From Apis mellifera (Eukaryota; Arthropoda; Insecta; Hymenoptera; Apidae), in assembly GCF_003254395.2 (NCBI RefSeq), contig NC_037648.1, forward strand, positions 10,108,009-10,172,008: a DNA stretch of 64,000 bases, read 5' to 3'. The notes below the pieces were generated by a model. The model saw only the letters and a program-made list of their open reading frames with translations, had not been told where the DNA came from and searched no databases. Shown here piece after piece: positions 1 to 12,343 of this stretch; within the stretch, counting starts at the first letter, position 1; every line of letters begins with the position of its first letter. A program made the translations under genes and the position numbers.

Positions 1-621
1 ACGATGGAAGGATGAAAAGGAAGAGGAATTTCGATTTTTATTGATTTCGATCGAAGCAAAGTACTTTATCTTCCAAATTTGCAGATATAAAACAATAATT
101 ATTTCTAATATAATACTCACTTGTTCGTGAAAAATTTAGAAAAAGAATTAAATATCGTATGGTAAAATAAAATAAAGAAATACTTTTTCCATTAAAATAA
201 TCGTTGGAAGAAAGAAGAGAAAAAATGAGTCGAGAAACGAGTGTTAAAAATTCTTAATTGGAAGAAGGAATGGAAAGATAAGATAAATGTCTTTTGTGCA
301 CAACAATGCAAATACGGGCAGACAAATTAGAAATTCAGAACGCGTTATTGCTGCTTTTGAATTATCAACTACAACTTGTGCTCTTGACCCGAGGTTTAAT
401 ATAACGTTTACACAATGGAACGAAAGAGAAGACTCCCATTCCACAGAAGACTTTGGTGGACTCGATATTGTTCCAAATTCTTTTTCACCGAGATCCTTTT
501 AAAGAATTTTCGTTAGAGATCGAACGAAATTTCAAATTAGAAAAATTTCGAGAATCGTATGCTCGTCAACGGATTGCAATAGCAGAGTATAACAACAGGG
601 GAGCGTTGTGACGTGGGGAGA

Positions 622-681
622 ATGGGTTCTTCGGGGTCTTGCGAGGTCGTCGCGATGAAATCACCCGGGAATTGGTATTAA
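622..681 (+). CDS. Very short ORF with N-myristoylation-like start
   Basis: The frame begins GAGAATGGG and encodes MGSSGSCEVVAMKSPGNWY before a stop that runs into a poly-A tract. MG-x-x-x-S-C resembles the dual-acylation motif of small membrane-anchored proteins. TTG|GTATTA could be a weak donor. At 19 codons this may well be chance. Confidence 0.1.
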   Translation: MGSSGSCEVVAMKSPGNWY

Positions 682-700
682 AAAAAAAAAAAAAAAAAAA
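680..700 (+). repeat. Poly-A tract (A21)
   Basis: Twenty-one consecutive A residues followed by a GAGGAAGAAG purine run. It could be the tail of an old retroposed copy, but the sequence upstream shows no recognisable element. Confidence 0.9.
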
Positions 701-1884
701 GAGGAAGAAGAAATCTTAGTCACTAGCACCATTATTCATACCAAAGCGTTATACAAGTATCGGTGTTAATCGAGGTTAATATTTAACTTCCGGTGAGATG
801 AATACATCGAGCCGAGTATATCGGAATATCGTTCTCTTCGAATTATGCAGAATAAAGAGGCAGATGCAGAACAAAGTTTATTAGATTTGCACACAATATG
901 CGTCGTTGTAAAAACAAAAAAACAAAAAAAAAGAGAAGCAATCGTGTCAAGATCAGTCATAAGATGTAACATATATATATAGCGTTAATATGGGTTATAA
1001 ATTCAAATTTGTGATTCGATTGATATACTTTAAATTTAAATCGAGGAAAAATGAAATTTTTGAAATATTCGAAATATTCTTTTCTATTATTTATAGTAGT
1101 TAAATTCTTAATCTAATTTCTACGTTGACTTTCGATAAATTGATTCGATTAATTTCTTTTTTCAATCCCTCTTTACCATTGCGAATCGTGTCCATTGTGC
1201 GACACCTGTGTCTTTACCAGGCTGCATCCTACGCGAAACTTAAACGCTCGGTTTAACACACGAGCACACGGCCGAGCCTTGACACGATTCTTCTACTTCT
1301 CACAATTGAGAATATGAACTAGCTAAAGGCGACCAAAACTTCGCCGTATCTAATTGCAAGCAAGATCGCTCGTTAGAATATATTCTAGGATGAAGCTTAT
1401 AAATATAACTCTGCGACCACCTTTTTCACGATCGATCAAACAAACTTGAATAATCTTTAATCGACTTGATTATTTATACAATTTCAAACTTGAAAAACTC
1501 GAACAAAGGGAATTTTACATTACATATTTTCACCTTATATTCGAATATTATATAAAAAAGAAAGAAGAATCCAATCGATCAGGAGGGTTAACGATATCCT
1601 TGAAACACGCGTACGATAAAAAGCGTGTTAGAATCGGAATAAAGGAGATCGGCCAATAAGACGGCCGAATACATGATTCATTTTGGAGGATGTTAATTGG
1701 CGGAGGAAAAACGGGACGGGGTTAGAGAAAAACAGAAAAAGTTACCGGCTTTTGTTTCGATCGACCCCAGGGTTTAATTAATCCACCTCGCCGCTGCTCG
1801 TGTTGACGGGAAATTAAGGACGGCCGGGAATTATTAACTAATTGTGGAGGCCTTACGCGGCGACATTCTTGGCCGCGTTTTAGG

Positions 1885-2043
1885 TTCACCTAGCCGCCCT
1901 GACCGGCCGCCCGGAATCGTGTCAAGGTCCCCGATAGACTGAACTTCGGCCGTTACGAGTGTTGGAGGCGCGCAAGGAGTGGAAGGCCTAGCGCCAAGGC
2001 AATCTAGATGGCGTGGAGTGGCCATCGACGTGGAAACATACAT
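1885..2043 (-). CDS. Candidate first coding exon in a GC pocket
   Basis: On the minus strand an ATG at 2043 opens a frame that reaches a good donor, GCTAG|GTGAAC. The peptide starts MYVSTSMATPRH and ends near TIPGGRSGRL; the second Met (context GTCGATGGCC) is the better start. It is rich in Pro, Gly and Ser. The pocket also contains TCAAGGTCC, close to a nuclear-receptor half-site. No family is recognised and codon evidence is modest. Confidence 0.18.
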
Positions 2044-3203
2044 TTTTCATTACGATTTCGTCTAACTTAACCTCTTCCTCTTTCGGAGGATGGACTCGAA
2101 AGTATACGCGGTTCCTATTCGAAGCGAATTCATGCTCTTCTTCTCACGGATATTAATTATCAAAATTTTTTTCTTAGTAATAATCTTGTTAAATTTCTAG
2201 AATTTTTTATAGAATAAGTGATATTATATTATTACGCAAGAGGGGAGGAATTATTAAATTATTATGTAACAGGAGGTGATAAGTGTAACGAGAAGTGTTT
2301 ACATTCGTTTACGTTTTATTAGGCAGGGATTATATAAGACTTTATTATTTAATTTGACGCGTTACAATATGCAGATATTACAATATGTTGTAACGGTGTT
2401 ACGTAACGGAAAATAATTCACGCTGATGATATTTCAATTATTATGGGATATAACGGGGGGAGAAGGATTACGGATTGGCAGCCGTTTCGTAATTCATTGG
2501 CTTTAGAGGGGTACTTTATCCCCCACAAAGGAAATTAAGCTTTTAGGAATAATAATTCGATTGATCGTTGCTCTTTGGCCAAGTGAAGGAAGAATTCATA
2601 TTCTGTCTTTTTAAACTCTTTCTTTCGAAAAATCGAAAGTCGAATGTTTCATTTTCATTTTCCAAAGCATCAGGAAAAGCATCGAGTTATTAATCGTTTC
2701 TAAAATATATTTAAATCCGTGTCTAAAAGTATCTATATTATTTTTCAATTGAACCATAAAAAGAAAGATTCCATAACGCGACAAGCTGCGAGATAACCGA
2801 TCGGGGTCTTCCATCACCTGTTCGGATGACGATCATCTGGTATGCGAGAGATCCGTTTCCAGTGGACGAAGGACGATTTCTCCACCTTTCGTCACATTAG
2901 TCGAGCAGAGTCTGCGAACGGAAAGCGTCGAAGTAGCAGTATCAGGACCTTGAAAAGGGGGTCGCACCTGCATCCCACCTCAGCTCGCTTTCCACCTGAG
3001 GAGATAGATCAACCTGGAAAGTATATGGCGATAAAGAGGCGATTCTTTATTCAAAGAATATTTCCTTTGTCGAGTTGGAGGGAGAGAGAGCTCGTAAAGA
3101 TTTATTAATATTGAGCATCCTCTTTCACCTGCTTCGAGAAATTGCCGGTTTTTAACGAGAGAGAAGGAATTCTTGTCCAAATTGTTTGGACACGTGCACG
3201 ATT

Positions 3204-3230
3204 TATATATATATATATATATATATATAT
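3204..3230. repeat. (TA)n microsatellite
   Basis: About 13 uninterrupted TA units. Such tracts are self-complementary and commonly length-polymorphic. Confidence 0.95.
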
Positions 3231-4106
3231 CGTTCGATAATAAAGGCTTCTTCGAGGCTTCTGATTCGATTTCATGGTTGATCGAGTAGAATTTTGGAAT
3301 AAGATTTCATTCAGCTTTGTTGCTCGAGATATAAAGTTGAGCCCATTATTTCCAATATTCAGTATATTTTTCTTCCTTACTAATTGATTTATCTTTCCAG
3401 GAAAAGGATAAAAGAAGAAGAAGAAGAAGAAGATATTGTAAAAGATGGAAAAAAATTAACAATCTCATCGATATTATGTCAGATTTCTCCCCATTAATCC
3501 GAGGTTATTTTCGTTTTCGATCCTCCTTGCCTTGCACGGCGTGTTTTCAAGACAGACGACAGACGAGTCGGTGAAAGAAACTCGTGCCCGGTTTCTTTTC
3601 GGGCACGTGGAGGGCAGGCCGCCTCCTTCGGGCCGCGAACAGGGTCGAACAGTGTGAACACACAATGTGTGGAATACATTGAATAAAAAACGAGCAGGTG
3701 GTTGGGACGAGCAGCGGTCTCCTCCAGCCAACAACACCTGCCACCAACGAAATGCTTTTTTACGCTGATATCAAACTCCAAGATGTACAAAGCACATCTT
3801 GCCTTCCACTTTATCACCGTAAATATACAACAAGAGCGTAAAATTGTGAAATGAATCTCAAATGAATTTAGGGAGGATCCTGGGATAATTCTCAGAAACA
3901 GAGAGACATTTTCTTTTTCTATTCTTCCAAGTTTATATAAAGTGGAATCAATTATCTTCGATCTTATGATTGCAATCAATGTATATCGAATTAATTAAGT
4001 ATTTAAATAATCGAAGATACGATCTTATTATATTATATAATTGGAAAATATTGCACTCTGTAGAATTTTCACGGGGGGAGAGAAGTTTATCAATCAAACC
4101 TTACAT

Positions 4107-4140
4107 CACACAGGTTCGCCACGCGTTCGTGGCGCGTGTG
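4107..4140. repeat. GC-rich inverted repeat/hairpin
   Basis: CGCCACG and CGTGGCG form a perfect 7-bp stem around the loop CGTT (4117-4134), enclosed further out by CACAC and GTGTG. It lies in a GC-rich pocket with CACGTGA near 4291. It could act as an RNA stem or a palindromic binding site. Confidence 0.6.
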
Positions 4141-5149
4141 ACCTACATAGGAGGCGGCATAAAAATTGTGTTTCCCGACAGTCATATGCCGAACACACGG
4201 GATCCAGGGTGTCCGTCTGGCGTGACGACGACCCAGAAAATCGAAACGTTTGTTGAAACACCTGGCCGGCCACCTTCCTCCAAGTTTCACCACGTGACCC
4301 GGGCCCAGTCCTTGACAGAGGCAGACAGGCCGGGTACATAATTTTTTTGTGTATTAAAAAAAGGGAAGAAGAGAGAGAAAAAAATGAAACGATTAATCTG
4401 ACCCCTCGATAACAGTCATCCGTTACGCACATCCGTTTCAAACGTCGCCCAATTACTCGTTTCCGACGTGGAACGCCACTATTTTCAACCTCCTCTCCAA
4501 GGGGAGGGATTCATATTTGGTTATTCTCTTCTTTCATTTTTTAATATTATATAAATATTTAGGGACATCTTCGTGTTGGATAAAATATAAGAAATGGAAT
4601 GAAGAATTGAATTTGAAATATTGCGATACATTTGTGCTTGTGTCATTTTATTTGTTTTCGTGTTTACAGGCTTATGAACAACGAACTGGTCTTAATCCGG
4701 CCAATTGGGTATAACGATGCACGTTTTTCGTCTCGAAATTACTTATTTATGGGCAACGGTCAATTAAATGTTTAATTATACGGAAGAGGCATAAATTACG
4801 ATAAATTATATGATGGTGAACGGTGTAAAAAAAGAGATCCATGAAAAAGATGAAAAGTTATTCCGTAATCTAAACTACGATCCAATTATCCCGTAATTGT
4901 CGTGCACGAAGGACAGGCTTTTATTATTATTTAAAATTACGAAAATTAAATTGGAATCCTTTTTCGTACGAGAAACTTAATCTTAATCTTGATCCAAATT
5001 GATCCGAATTTTTCGATCGATGAAATAATCCAAGGGGAATTGTTTCAGAAGAAAAGATTTCTTGCAACGAAAATATGTATACTCTCCAATGTTTCGGGTA
5101 TCTCGAAATATCGAGCAACGACCTCGAACGAGGAGGATCGGTCGGGCAG

Positions 5150-5299
5150 ATGGCCGACCCGATCCGTGGTGTCCCGAAAAACGAAGATTTTTTCCAATCG
5201 CTACCTTGGCCGGTGGTGTTGGGTTCGAGACTCTCGCTTTCGACTCTCAAACAGTCGCAAAAATGTCGACTCAGGATTCAAGATGGACGAAAAGTTTAA
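5150..5299 (+). CDS. Candidate short ORF
   Basis: An ATG in GGCAGATGGCC opens 49 codons. The peptide begins MADPIRGVPKNEDFFQSLP and ends RIQDGRKV with a stop. The frame is also open upstream to about 5075. Composition looks protein-like, but there is no splice or promoter evidence and the pocket is GC-rich. Function unknown. Confidence 0.17.
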   Translation: MADPIRGVPKNEDFFQSLPWPVVLGSRLSLSTLKQSQKCRLRIQDGRKV

Positions 5300-5309
5300 A
5301 TTCGATCAA

Positions 5310-6990
5310 GATTGAACTTTGATAATCCTCTGTTACCATTGTATCATTATTGTTTTTTAAAAAAATATTCTTGGCTTTCGAAAAAAAATAGTATTACACT
5401 CGTGCACGTTTGTTATTGAAATAATAATGGAAATAAATTCGATATCGAGGAAAGAGAGATCCAAAATCAGTCCATCGAATCAGAGGGGGTCAGTCGAAAT
5501 TAATTTGGAAGAATGGAAGAAAGCAAGGAAGAGAATTACGGCGCCTCGATAAAGATGGCCGATGGATGATAATTAATATTTTCTCCGGTAACGTGTTATT
5601 AACCAACGATACGATTATTTAATCTCGGGGGATCGATGCAACAAGAATACACCGATTATCGCGTGCTCGTTCGATTATCCCGCTCGTTCCAGACTTTATA
5701 TCTCCCCCCCTCTCTCCATCATTTCGAGTTCTTGCTCGTTTTTCCCAGTTGGACCACCCGAAAGCGGTGCATCCATCCGGGTAAGGCGAGGGTAACTCGA
5801 GATCCCGAGACTTTATGCTGGTACCCAGTGTCAGAGGCTCTTCTCTTCCTCTTTGTTTCCTCCTCAATTCAACCTTTGACCTTTTGTTTTCAATTGTCAT
5901 CGATTATCGTTAATTTTATCAATTATTATTCAATTAATAGAAATTAGAATCAATTTTTGATTTATGTATATACATAGATTTAGTTGTGTAGATTTTTGAA
6001 GAAGATTTGATTAAATTTTAAAGAGTTTTTTAAGATTGTCGAGTTATTTTCAAATCATAGATTGCGAAAGTTTAAAGGTTGAAGTGGAGGATTTAATTTT
6101 TTATCAATGTATACATTATCCTCGAGATTTGTTCCACTTGATGAAACGATAAAAAAAATTCGAGGGAAAATAATGATATTAAATATCCAAATTTTCATCT
6201 CAAATTTAATCTCTCTTTTATTTCTCATATCAGAGACGGAATAACGTTGAATAACGAGATAATTGAAATGGAAACGTGTGAAGGAATCCAATTCGAATTA
6301 ACGATGCTTACGATTAATTAAAATCGATATCTTGAAAGAAACACTCTCGATAGCCAGTAGAACCACCCTTATCTCACTTTTTCACCTCATCTCTTTCTCC
6401 CTGCCATTTGTATTTCCCTCCGCGGGGGAGATTCACTCCTTGAAGTGAAAGAGAGAGGAAATTGTCGAGGGCCTCTTTCTTTCGATGTTGAATTTCCACG
6501 AATTTACTCTCGTCTCGATTCGAAAGGAAAAGGAACGGCGTCGCCGTTTCGTATTCGATGCGCGAAGCCAATTATCGGAAGAGTTTGCACTGGCTTCGAC
6601 CTTGGCTGGATGAATAGCTCCGAAGCTTCCCTTGGATAGATACGATTAGAAACGTTTTCAATGGCGGCAGCTTCCCGCGCAAGACAATCCCGTTTATCGA
6701 TCTCGCCGCCTCGTAATAATTCCCTTTCTTTATTTCTCTTTGCCTTGCATTCCAACCTGAGATCTTATTATCGAAATATATATAATTCCATCCTGCTGTT
6801 CGAAGAAAAAATTCATCACCCAAAACCTCTCGAAAAATTATTCACCAATATTGCTTTAATAAATAAATAAATAATCGATAAAACCCATCCAAATTCCATC
6901 ATCGAACAATTTCCTCTTTCCTCCATCTTTTCTATCATTGTTCATCGACGCCACTATCCTTGCCCCGTGTTATTTTCCATAATGAGGGTT
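5310..6990. other. Unassigned stretch
   Basis: AT-rich sequence with GC pockets at 5640-5830 and 6420-6720. Frames of 65 to 103 codons occur on both strands but lack splice or start support. A half-site CGACCTTGG lies at 6597-6605. Confidence 0.4.
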
Positions 6991-6999
6991 CAAGTTTAT

Positions 7000-7235
7000 T
7001 CTCGGTGGTCGATCAACAGGTTGAACCTGAGAGAGAGAGAGATGGAGAGAGAGGGATGATCGAGGCGCGGCGTAGTCGGAAAAGGGCAACGTGGCCTATT
7101 CCTCCCGGAGCGGAGTGGATGGAAGGAGAGGGTTGAAAGGAGAGGGGTTGCGAGCCGGCCCGGCACAAGGGCAAACACACAAGTGCGGGGAGGAAGGTTG
7201 GAGGGAGGTTGGAAAGGGGTTGCTCTGACGTCAGG
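7000..7235 (+). promoter_or_regulatory. GC-rich purine tract with GAGA and CRE motifs, candidate promoter/5' UTR
   Basis: This pocket is much richer in G and purines than its surroundings. It carries GAGAGAGAGA at about 7032-7042 and AGAGAGAGGG nearby, several AGGTTGGA/GGGAGG repeats, and a perfect TGACGTCA at 7226-7233. GAGA tracts bind Trl/GAF-type proteins and TGACGTCA binds CREB/ATF proteins in insects. No TATA box is seen near the candidate ATG at 7236. The promoter role is inferred from these motifs and from the exon candidate that follows. Confidence 0.35.
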
Positions 7236-7337
7236 ATGACGCAATGCTGCAACCTCCCCACCTCCTCGTCGCGCATCCTCCTCGCCCTACGACTGACATT
7301 GACACTGGCCGAGCATCGATCCGTGTCCTCGAACGAG
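7236..7337 (+). CDS. Candidate first coding exon with signal-like N-terminus, unknown protein
   Basis: An ATG opens 34 codons that end exactly at a consensus splice donor (GAG|GTGAGT), leaving phase 0. The peptide starts MTQCCNLPTSSSR, continues with a hydrophobic stretch ILLALRLTLTLA, and ends EHRSVSSNE. This is the layout of a secretory signal peptide (polar n-region, about 12 hydrophobic residues, then Thr-Leu-Ala as a possible cleavage site). A perfect CRE word TGACGTCA ends two bases before the ATG. The 230 bp upstream are GC-rich and carry GAGAG tracts typical of GAGA-factor promoters. Inference: first coding exon of a secreted or membrane protein whose later exons lie to the right, perhaps outside the window. 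I do not recognise the family. Long open frames also exist on the other strand here, so chance is possible. Confidence 0.42.
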
Positions 7338-7344
7338 GTGAGTG

Positions 7345-10000
7345 GCGAGAGGCTCGCTCGAGGGTCACCCGTTTGCTTGCCGTTTGCAAGCCGGCTTCGA
7401 GATTGATCGGAGGTCATCGGAGTGATTTACCTCCCCCCTTTCCCGTTAAAACGGGAACGGGATCGATCCTATCCCTGCTTGAACCCCGACAGAGACGTCG
7501 AAACGACCGATTGATAAGTCTATAAGATAAACACGACGACGACGATGTGGATGTGGGTCAGGAATAGGAAGAGGACAAGTCGACAAGTCTCGATTCTTTT
7601 TTCATTGATCGGTTAATCTTCCAATTTTTATTAATTCTGACATAATCAATGATAAGACAAAAGGTTGAATCGACGAAGAAACAAAGAGGAACTTTAAATT
7701 TGGAAAGAAGATTCCCTTGTTTCGATCTTTGATTTCGGTGAATGAAACTCTGTATTTGGAGTGTGCAAGGTGATAAATTATGTAAAGATTGAATATATAT
7801 CAAACATCAGCAATTTGATGATTTAAGTTTTGCAAGGTAATATATTTAAACGATGGAAAGTACAAAACTTTGCCTTATCGATGTTATTATTAAAATCTAA
7901 GATTGAACGAAACAGATCTTGCCGATAAAGTGTTATTTTCACTTCCCCGAGGGCGAGGAGGTGTAAAATTCCATAGTTAGTAACTCTTGGAATGATTTAC
8001 CTTCTCCGTTCTATTACTGGAATACCGATCGATTCGTTGACGCCAGTAACGAGAATATAAAACAGCCGATTGTATTTAGAAGGCCCATACAGGTTAATGT
8101 TGCACGGGTAAATAGGATGGAATGAATTAATAATTCATGAATGAATTATTAATTAATCCTTAATATTTCGTTAATTCGTATTTCAAGATTGTTGTTGGAA
8201 TAAAAATTAAGACTAAGAATTTTTAATTCCAACACGTTCGTTTAATCCTCCTTTCATTTTCACACCTGGATTCATTCGATCTAACGAAGTACGATTTAGT
8301 TACGATTATAAATCTTTTTTCGAAGATTCGGTTTAATAATAGCAGTCGTATTTCCGCAACGTTTAGGTTACCTAGGTTAATATAGGTAATGTTGTACCAA
8401 TCCTTATAAATAAAACGCGGAAACGTCACGTTCACGGAATATCGTTTCCGCTAGCACACTTATAACCATCGCTGAATTTAGTATCCTTCTTGAGCTTGAA
8501 TGGCCACACAAACGGTTCAATTATTCAATGAATCGTGGAACGAACGATTCGTATCGAATCTTATTTTTACAATCTACGATGATTATATGCAAATATACAA
8601 AAGAGAATTTATTCAAGAATACAATCAAGAATACAATTAAAATTAGCATGTATTATTTTTCGTACACTTGGAGTATATTTGATCGAGAGAAGTCGAGGTT
8701 CGAGAAATTATTTAAAGCCAATGTTACTTTATTCGAGGAATTTCTCGATCGATTTAAAGAAAAATTTGCACAGCGAGTGAAACAGGGAAGGGAGGATCGT
8801 CTTTAATATATTCGATCGACCTATACTCCATCGTCGTCGTCGTGATGATGATGCTTTTATTAAAGATTCACTCACGCTCTCCTATGTATTTATCATTTCA
8901 ACGTGGATGGAAGACTGCGTTACGGGGAAGTCGTTTCGAAGGGGATGCAACGTGCTGCATGGCAATCGCCACGTGCCAAGGTTAACCTCCCCTAAGTCGA
9001 GTTTAAGGTCAGAGAGTCTCCTTTTCAAGGATGTTAAAAAGGAAACTCGTGACATCCATAAAGAAACGAAACGAGCCCTGTTCGGATAATAGAATATATC
9101 CCCGTGGACGGATAAAAAAAGTTGGAACCATTTTTGCTCCAACCATACTTCTTCCATGGATTCCATCGTTGGATGTTCGAATTTGCGAAGAGAATAAAAT
9201 CAATTTCTTTAATCTTTATTGGAAATTTCTCGAAAGTACGATCTTGTGTTTAATAAATAAATAAATCCCTCGAGAAGATTACGGTTATTATTTTATTATT
9301 TTTATCGCGAGAATAATTCGTCATAATTGTTCCAAATATAACTTTATTAATTTTTCTTTGAAAGTTGATAATTTCTTGTCATCAACGAATATGTTTACCG
9401 TAGAATTGATATACGAAGAAGAGGGGAAAAAAAGGAGAACGATTATTTTTGGATATCTCTTTTTTATAACAATCCACGTAGGTGTCGCGGCACAGGGGAA
9501 TATTAATTTAGTTATTGATAACTCGTCGCGACCTTGGCCTTGCAACAAACTGCTCGCATTCGATCGAGATGATTCACACGTGCTCACGCCGAGCCCTCCG
9601 ATATTTTTAGATGCCGCCATTCTGATTTTCTTCCGATCGAGGATCGATCCAAACTCAACGAAACAAAAAATCGATCGATGAAATATAAAATCAATCTTAA
9701 AACCAAGATAATTACAAGCAAGGGAACAATCTGTATTCGAAGAGGCAAGAATTTCACGCGAATAATTTCAACGCAATCTCTCTGTGAAATCATCCTGACA
9801 AATGACAACGCCCACTTGGGATCGAAGAAACGACGAATTATTTTCTCGTCTTTAATTATCACAAGAAGACTTTGGAAGAGGACGAAGAATCGATTTCTTT
9901 TCTCCGTTTGCAATATTTTTTTTTTATCCTCCATTTAATCGATATAAATTAATAACTTGACTTTGAAAGAACGCTTCTAGACTGAGGACGTTATAAACGG
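7345..10000. other. Unassigned, presumably intronic
   Basis: If the exon at 7236-7337 is real, this begins its first intron. It is AT-rich with a short GC-richer patch at 8900-9050 (CACGTG near 8971) and a half-site CGACCTTGG at 9529-9537. No frame here has splice support. Confidence 0.4.
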
Positions 10001-10006
10001 TGGATT

Positions 10007-10216
10007 CTAACAAATCCAAGATGGAGTTCTCTCTGGATTCGTGTGGATGTTGACACTCCAGAAATAGCGAGGGGGCCGAGTACCGTAAACGTTGGTATGC
10101 GGCCATATACCGAAGTACCATTCAATGCTCGCGCCTCTTCTTCCACCCTCTTTCGACATTGAAAGCCCACAGCAAGAGTGCAAGGAACTTTGCTCTGGCA
10201 GCTGGCGCGCCTCCAT
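10007..10216 (-). CDS. Candidate small ORF (69 codons)
   Basis: The minus strand has GACGAAGATGGAGG, a good start context, opening 69 codons to a stop. The peptide begins MEARQLPEQSSLHSCCG and ends NPERTPSWIC, with aromatic residues in the second half. It could be a one-exon small protein, or an exon using the internal GTACTT after about 34 codons. I see no family match. Confidence 0.18.
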   Translation of the reverse strand: MEARQLPEQSSLHSCCGLSMSKEGGRRGASIEWYFGIWPHTNVYGTRPPRYFWSVNIHTNPERTPSWIC

Positions 10217-10650
10217 CTTCGTCGTTTGAACGGAAACTGGGTTCCTCGAGATCGGAAAATTAACGAAATTTGAAATTTACAAAAGTCTTTTTATTCTTTG
10301 AAATTGATAATCGTGGATGGAAGGATATTATAGAAAGGATTATTAAAAATTACAAATCTTGAAAAAAGAAGTAAGAAGTAAATTCCTGTAAATCGAATCC
10401 ACCATCTGCTTTCAAAGTATCACACGCACACGTTGGAGTGCGAAATGGTTTCGTCGAAATCGAATAGATTGAAGGGGAGAGGGTGGCAAAGAGGAGGAAT
10501 GCGTGGTGCAAGGATCCCATATGGATTGGCAGAGCAATGAGTGGATCGGGTTGAACGGCCTGCCGTGCATCCAGACTGCAGACGTCCAATAAAAATATCT
10601 TACGTCGGTGTCTCATCTCTCTCTCCTGAACACCGTCCCTCTACCCTCAT

Positions 10651-10745
10651 TCATCGCCAAATTATTTTTATTGTTGGATAACCGTCGTTGAGAGAGCGTT
10701 GCTCGTTAGCAACGGCCTCAGCATTCTTCTCGAATTGACGGTCAC
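10651..10745 (-). CDS. Candidate terminal coding exon
   Basis: After an acceptor-like TGCTTTTCGGTAG on the minus strand, a frame of 30 codons runs to TGA. The peptide begins DRQFEKNAEAVANEQRSLN and ends DGYPTIKIIWR. It looks protein-like. However, its middle is a perfect inverted repeat (10697-10714), which constrains both strands and could explain the DNA as a regulatory palindrome instead. No upstream exon can be linked. Confidence 0.17.
10697..10714. repeat. Perfect 7-bp inverted repeat with 4-nt loop
   Basis: CGTTGCT and AGCAACG flank CGTT. It resembles the two halves of an RFX X-box (GTTGCY...RGCAAC), but with a 4-nt rather than the usual 1-3 nt spacer. A protein-binding palindrome is plausible. 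Confidence 0.5.
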
Positions 10746-10749
10746 CTAC

Positions 10750-12340
10750 CGAAAAGCATATCTTCTACCAAGCTCTTATTAACCCTTTCGACCCTCTCGA
10801 TTAAAATTCCCTTTCTCTCTCTTTCTCTTTCGAAGGATTACGAGATGAATATATATATATATTATATTCGTTCGAAATTGTTCAATTTGCCTCGTATTTG
10901 GCGAGATATGTAATTTAGAGAGGAAATTATATAGATGATCGGATTTGGAATGATTATTGTCGAAGTTGTTCTGATATAAATGAAGAAAAATAAGATAGTC
11001 AAATTTTTAATCAAGCAAGGAACAAGTGTTTCGTGGTAATTATATAATTATAAAGGAATATCTTATTACTCAATTTGGGTTATTAATGATGGAAATGAGT
11101 TATATACTCGCATACTCGCCAAGAGAAATCTCAATAATTCGAGACGAGATTTTTCTATATAAAACGAACAATTATAATTTTAATAAATTCCATAATTCGT
11201 ATATAACAATAATTATCCGTAAATAATTAAAATTTTGAATCCATCCCTTACGCAACATCGAAGCGCATCATCTCTCTCTCGAGAGAGAGAGAATTACACT
11301 CGATATAAACTTGGAACCGTCACGCGAAGAATTATAAACCCGTCCTCCCTCTCCCTCTCTCTCTCTCCTCGAAAAAGAAAATTCGTGAAATTTTAATTTA
11401 CCGGCGATTAAAATTTTAATTTTAATTTACAGCCTGTTGTAAACCGGCAAACAAATTGCGCGCGCGGCCCTTTCTTCTTCGGCCATCCCCCTCCCAATGA
11501 ATTTCCTCCTCGAATTCTTCTCTCTGCCGAGTAATCCCGTGTCCCGCTGTGTCACCTCTTGCACGCCTTCGCGATGCACGATTTACGAACTCCCCGCTCG
11601 TCCACCCTTTCCTGGCTGGCGGCTCGCGTGATTTAGTTGTAACATCTCGTGGAGGGAAGGCCGTGGAGGAGGAGGAGGAACGGAGAAATTGGCAATGGTA
11701 CAAAGGTCGGTGGCAAATAACTAACCGAGACAGACCCCTCCTCTCTTTCCGTTGCAGCGTGTAACGTTACGTGCGTTCGATGTGGAGCGGATGTGGAGAG
11801 AGGAGGTTCGTTGGAAAGGGGATGAAATTTTAAGTTTGGATTAGAATGTAAAATTTTAGAGATTTTTTTTCCAACTCGATTAGTGATCGAGTAAGAATCG
11901 AAAGGATACGTTTGAAAAATAACCGTGCCGAATTGTGCGCGGTTTATACGAGTGACGTAACTCAAATAACAACTTTCTCTTTCCTTGCATCTTCATATAT
12001 ATATATGTATATATATATATGAGTTCAATCGCTTCTTAAGAAAATTTCACTTTCACGTCAAATTTCTCTCCTCGTATAATAATTTTTTAACATCGTTTCA
12101 TTTTCGTCGAGAGTGTTCGAATATATATATTTTCCGTATCGTATTGAATATTTAAAAAGAAAAAAAGGCTGCACAGGTTTTTTGCGAAAAACCTAATACT
12201 TGGAAGGCGTATCTCGAAAGTGACCTCGAAAAACGAGAAACCTTCCCTCTTCTTTTTCTTTTCTCTCTTTTTTTTTTTTTTCCCCTCTCCTTTTTTTCGA
12301 CGTCGTCCCATATACGTATTTTGTTAGCCCTGTTTCCGCT
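10750..12340. other. Unassigned stretch with simple repeats
   Basis: It contains a perfect CT/GA palindrome at 11271-11290, a pyrimidine tract around 11345-11370, a GC pocket at 11440-11770 with open frames on both strands, AT repeats near 11995-12020, and a T-run near 12270-12281. No supported gene. Confidence 0.4.
11271..11290. repeat. Perfect CT/GA palindrome
   Basis: TCTCTCTCTC is followed directly by GAGAGAGAGA, a 20-bp perfect palindrome and a natural GAGA-factor target on both strands. Confidence 0.85.
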
Positions 12341-12343
12341 CAG

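Larger units (their letters stand above)
1..1820. other. AT-rich sequence, apart from the short ORF at 622-681
   Basis: AT-rich DNA with scattered poly-A and AT runs. I see no gene with independent support besides the short frame at 622-681. Between 1180 and 1440 there is a GC-richer patch without a convincing frame. It is compatible with intron or intergenic sequence. Confidence 0.5.
2060..5140. other. Mostly unassigned AT-rich stretch
   Basis: It holds a (TA)n microsatellite at 3204-3230, an AGA repeat near 3412-3432, a GC-rich pocket at 3540-3750 with an open minus-strand frame of 161 codons that I do not trust, and a perfect hairpin at 4117-4134. At 4676 a TTTACAG acceptor precedes 13 open codons (AYEQRTGLNPANW) and a weak GTATAA donor, a possible but poorly supported 39-nt exon. 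Confidence 0.4.

Noticed and set aside
3494..3979. 161-codon minus-strand frame
   Set aside because: No start context, splice or domain support; part of a smooth length distribution of chance frames.
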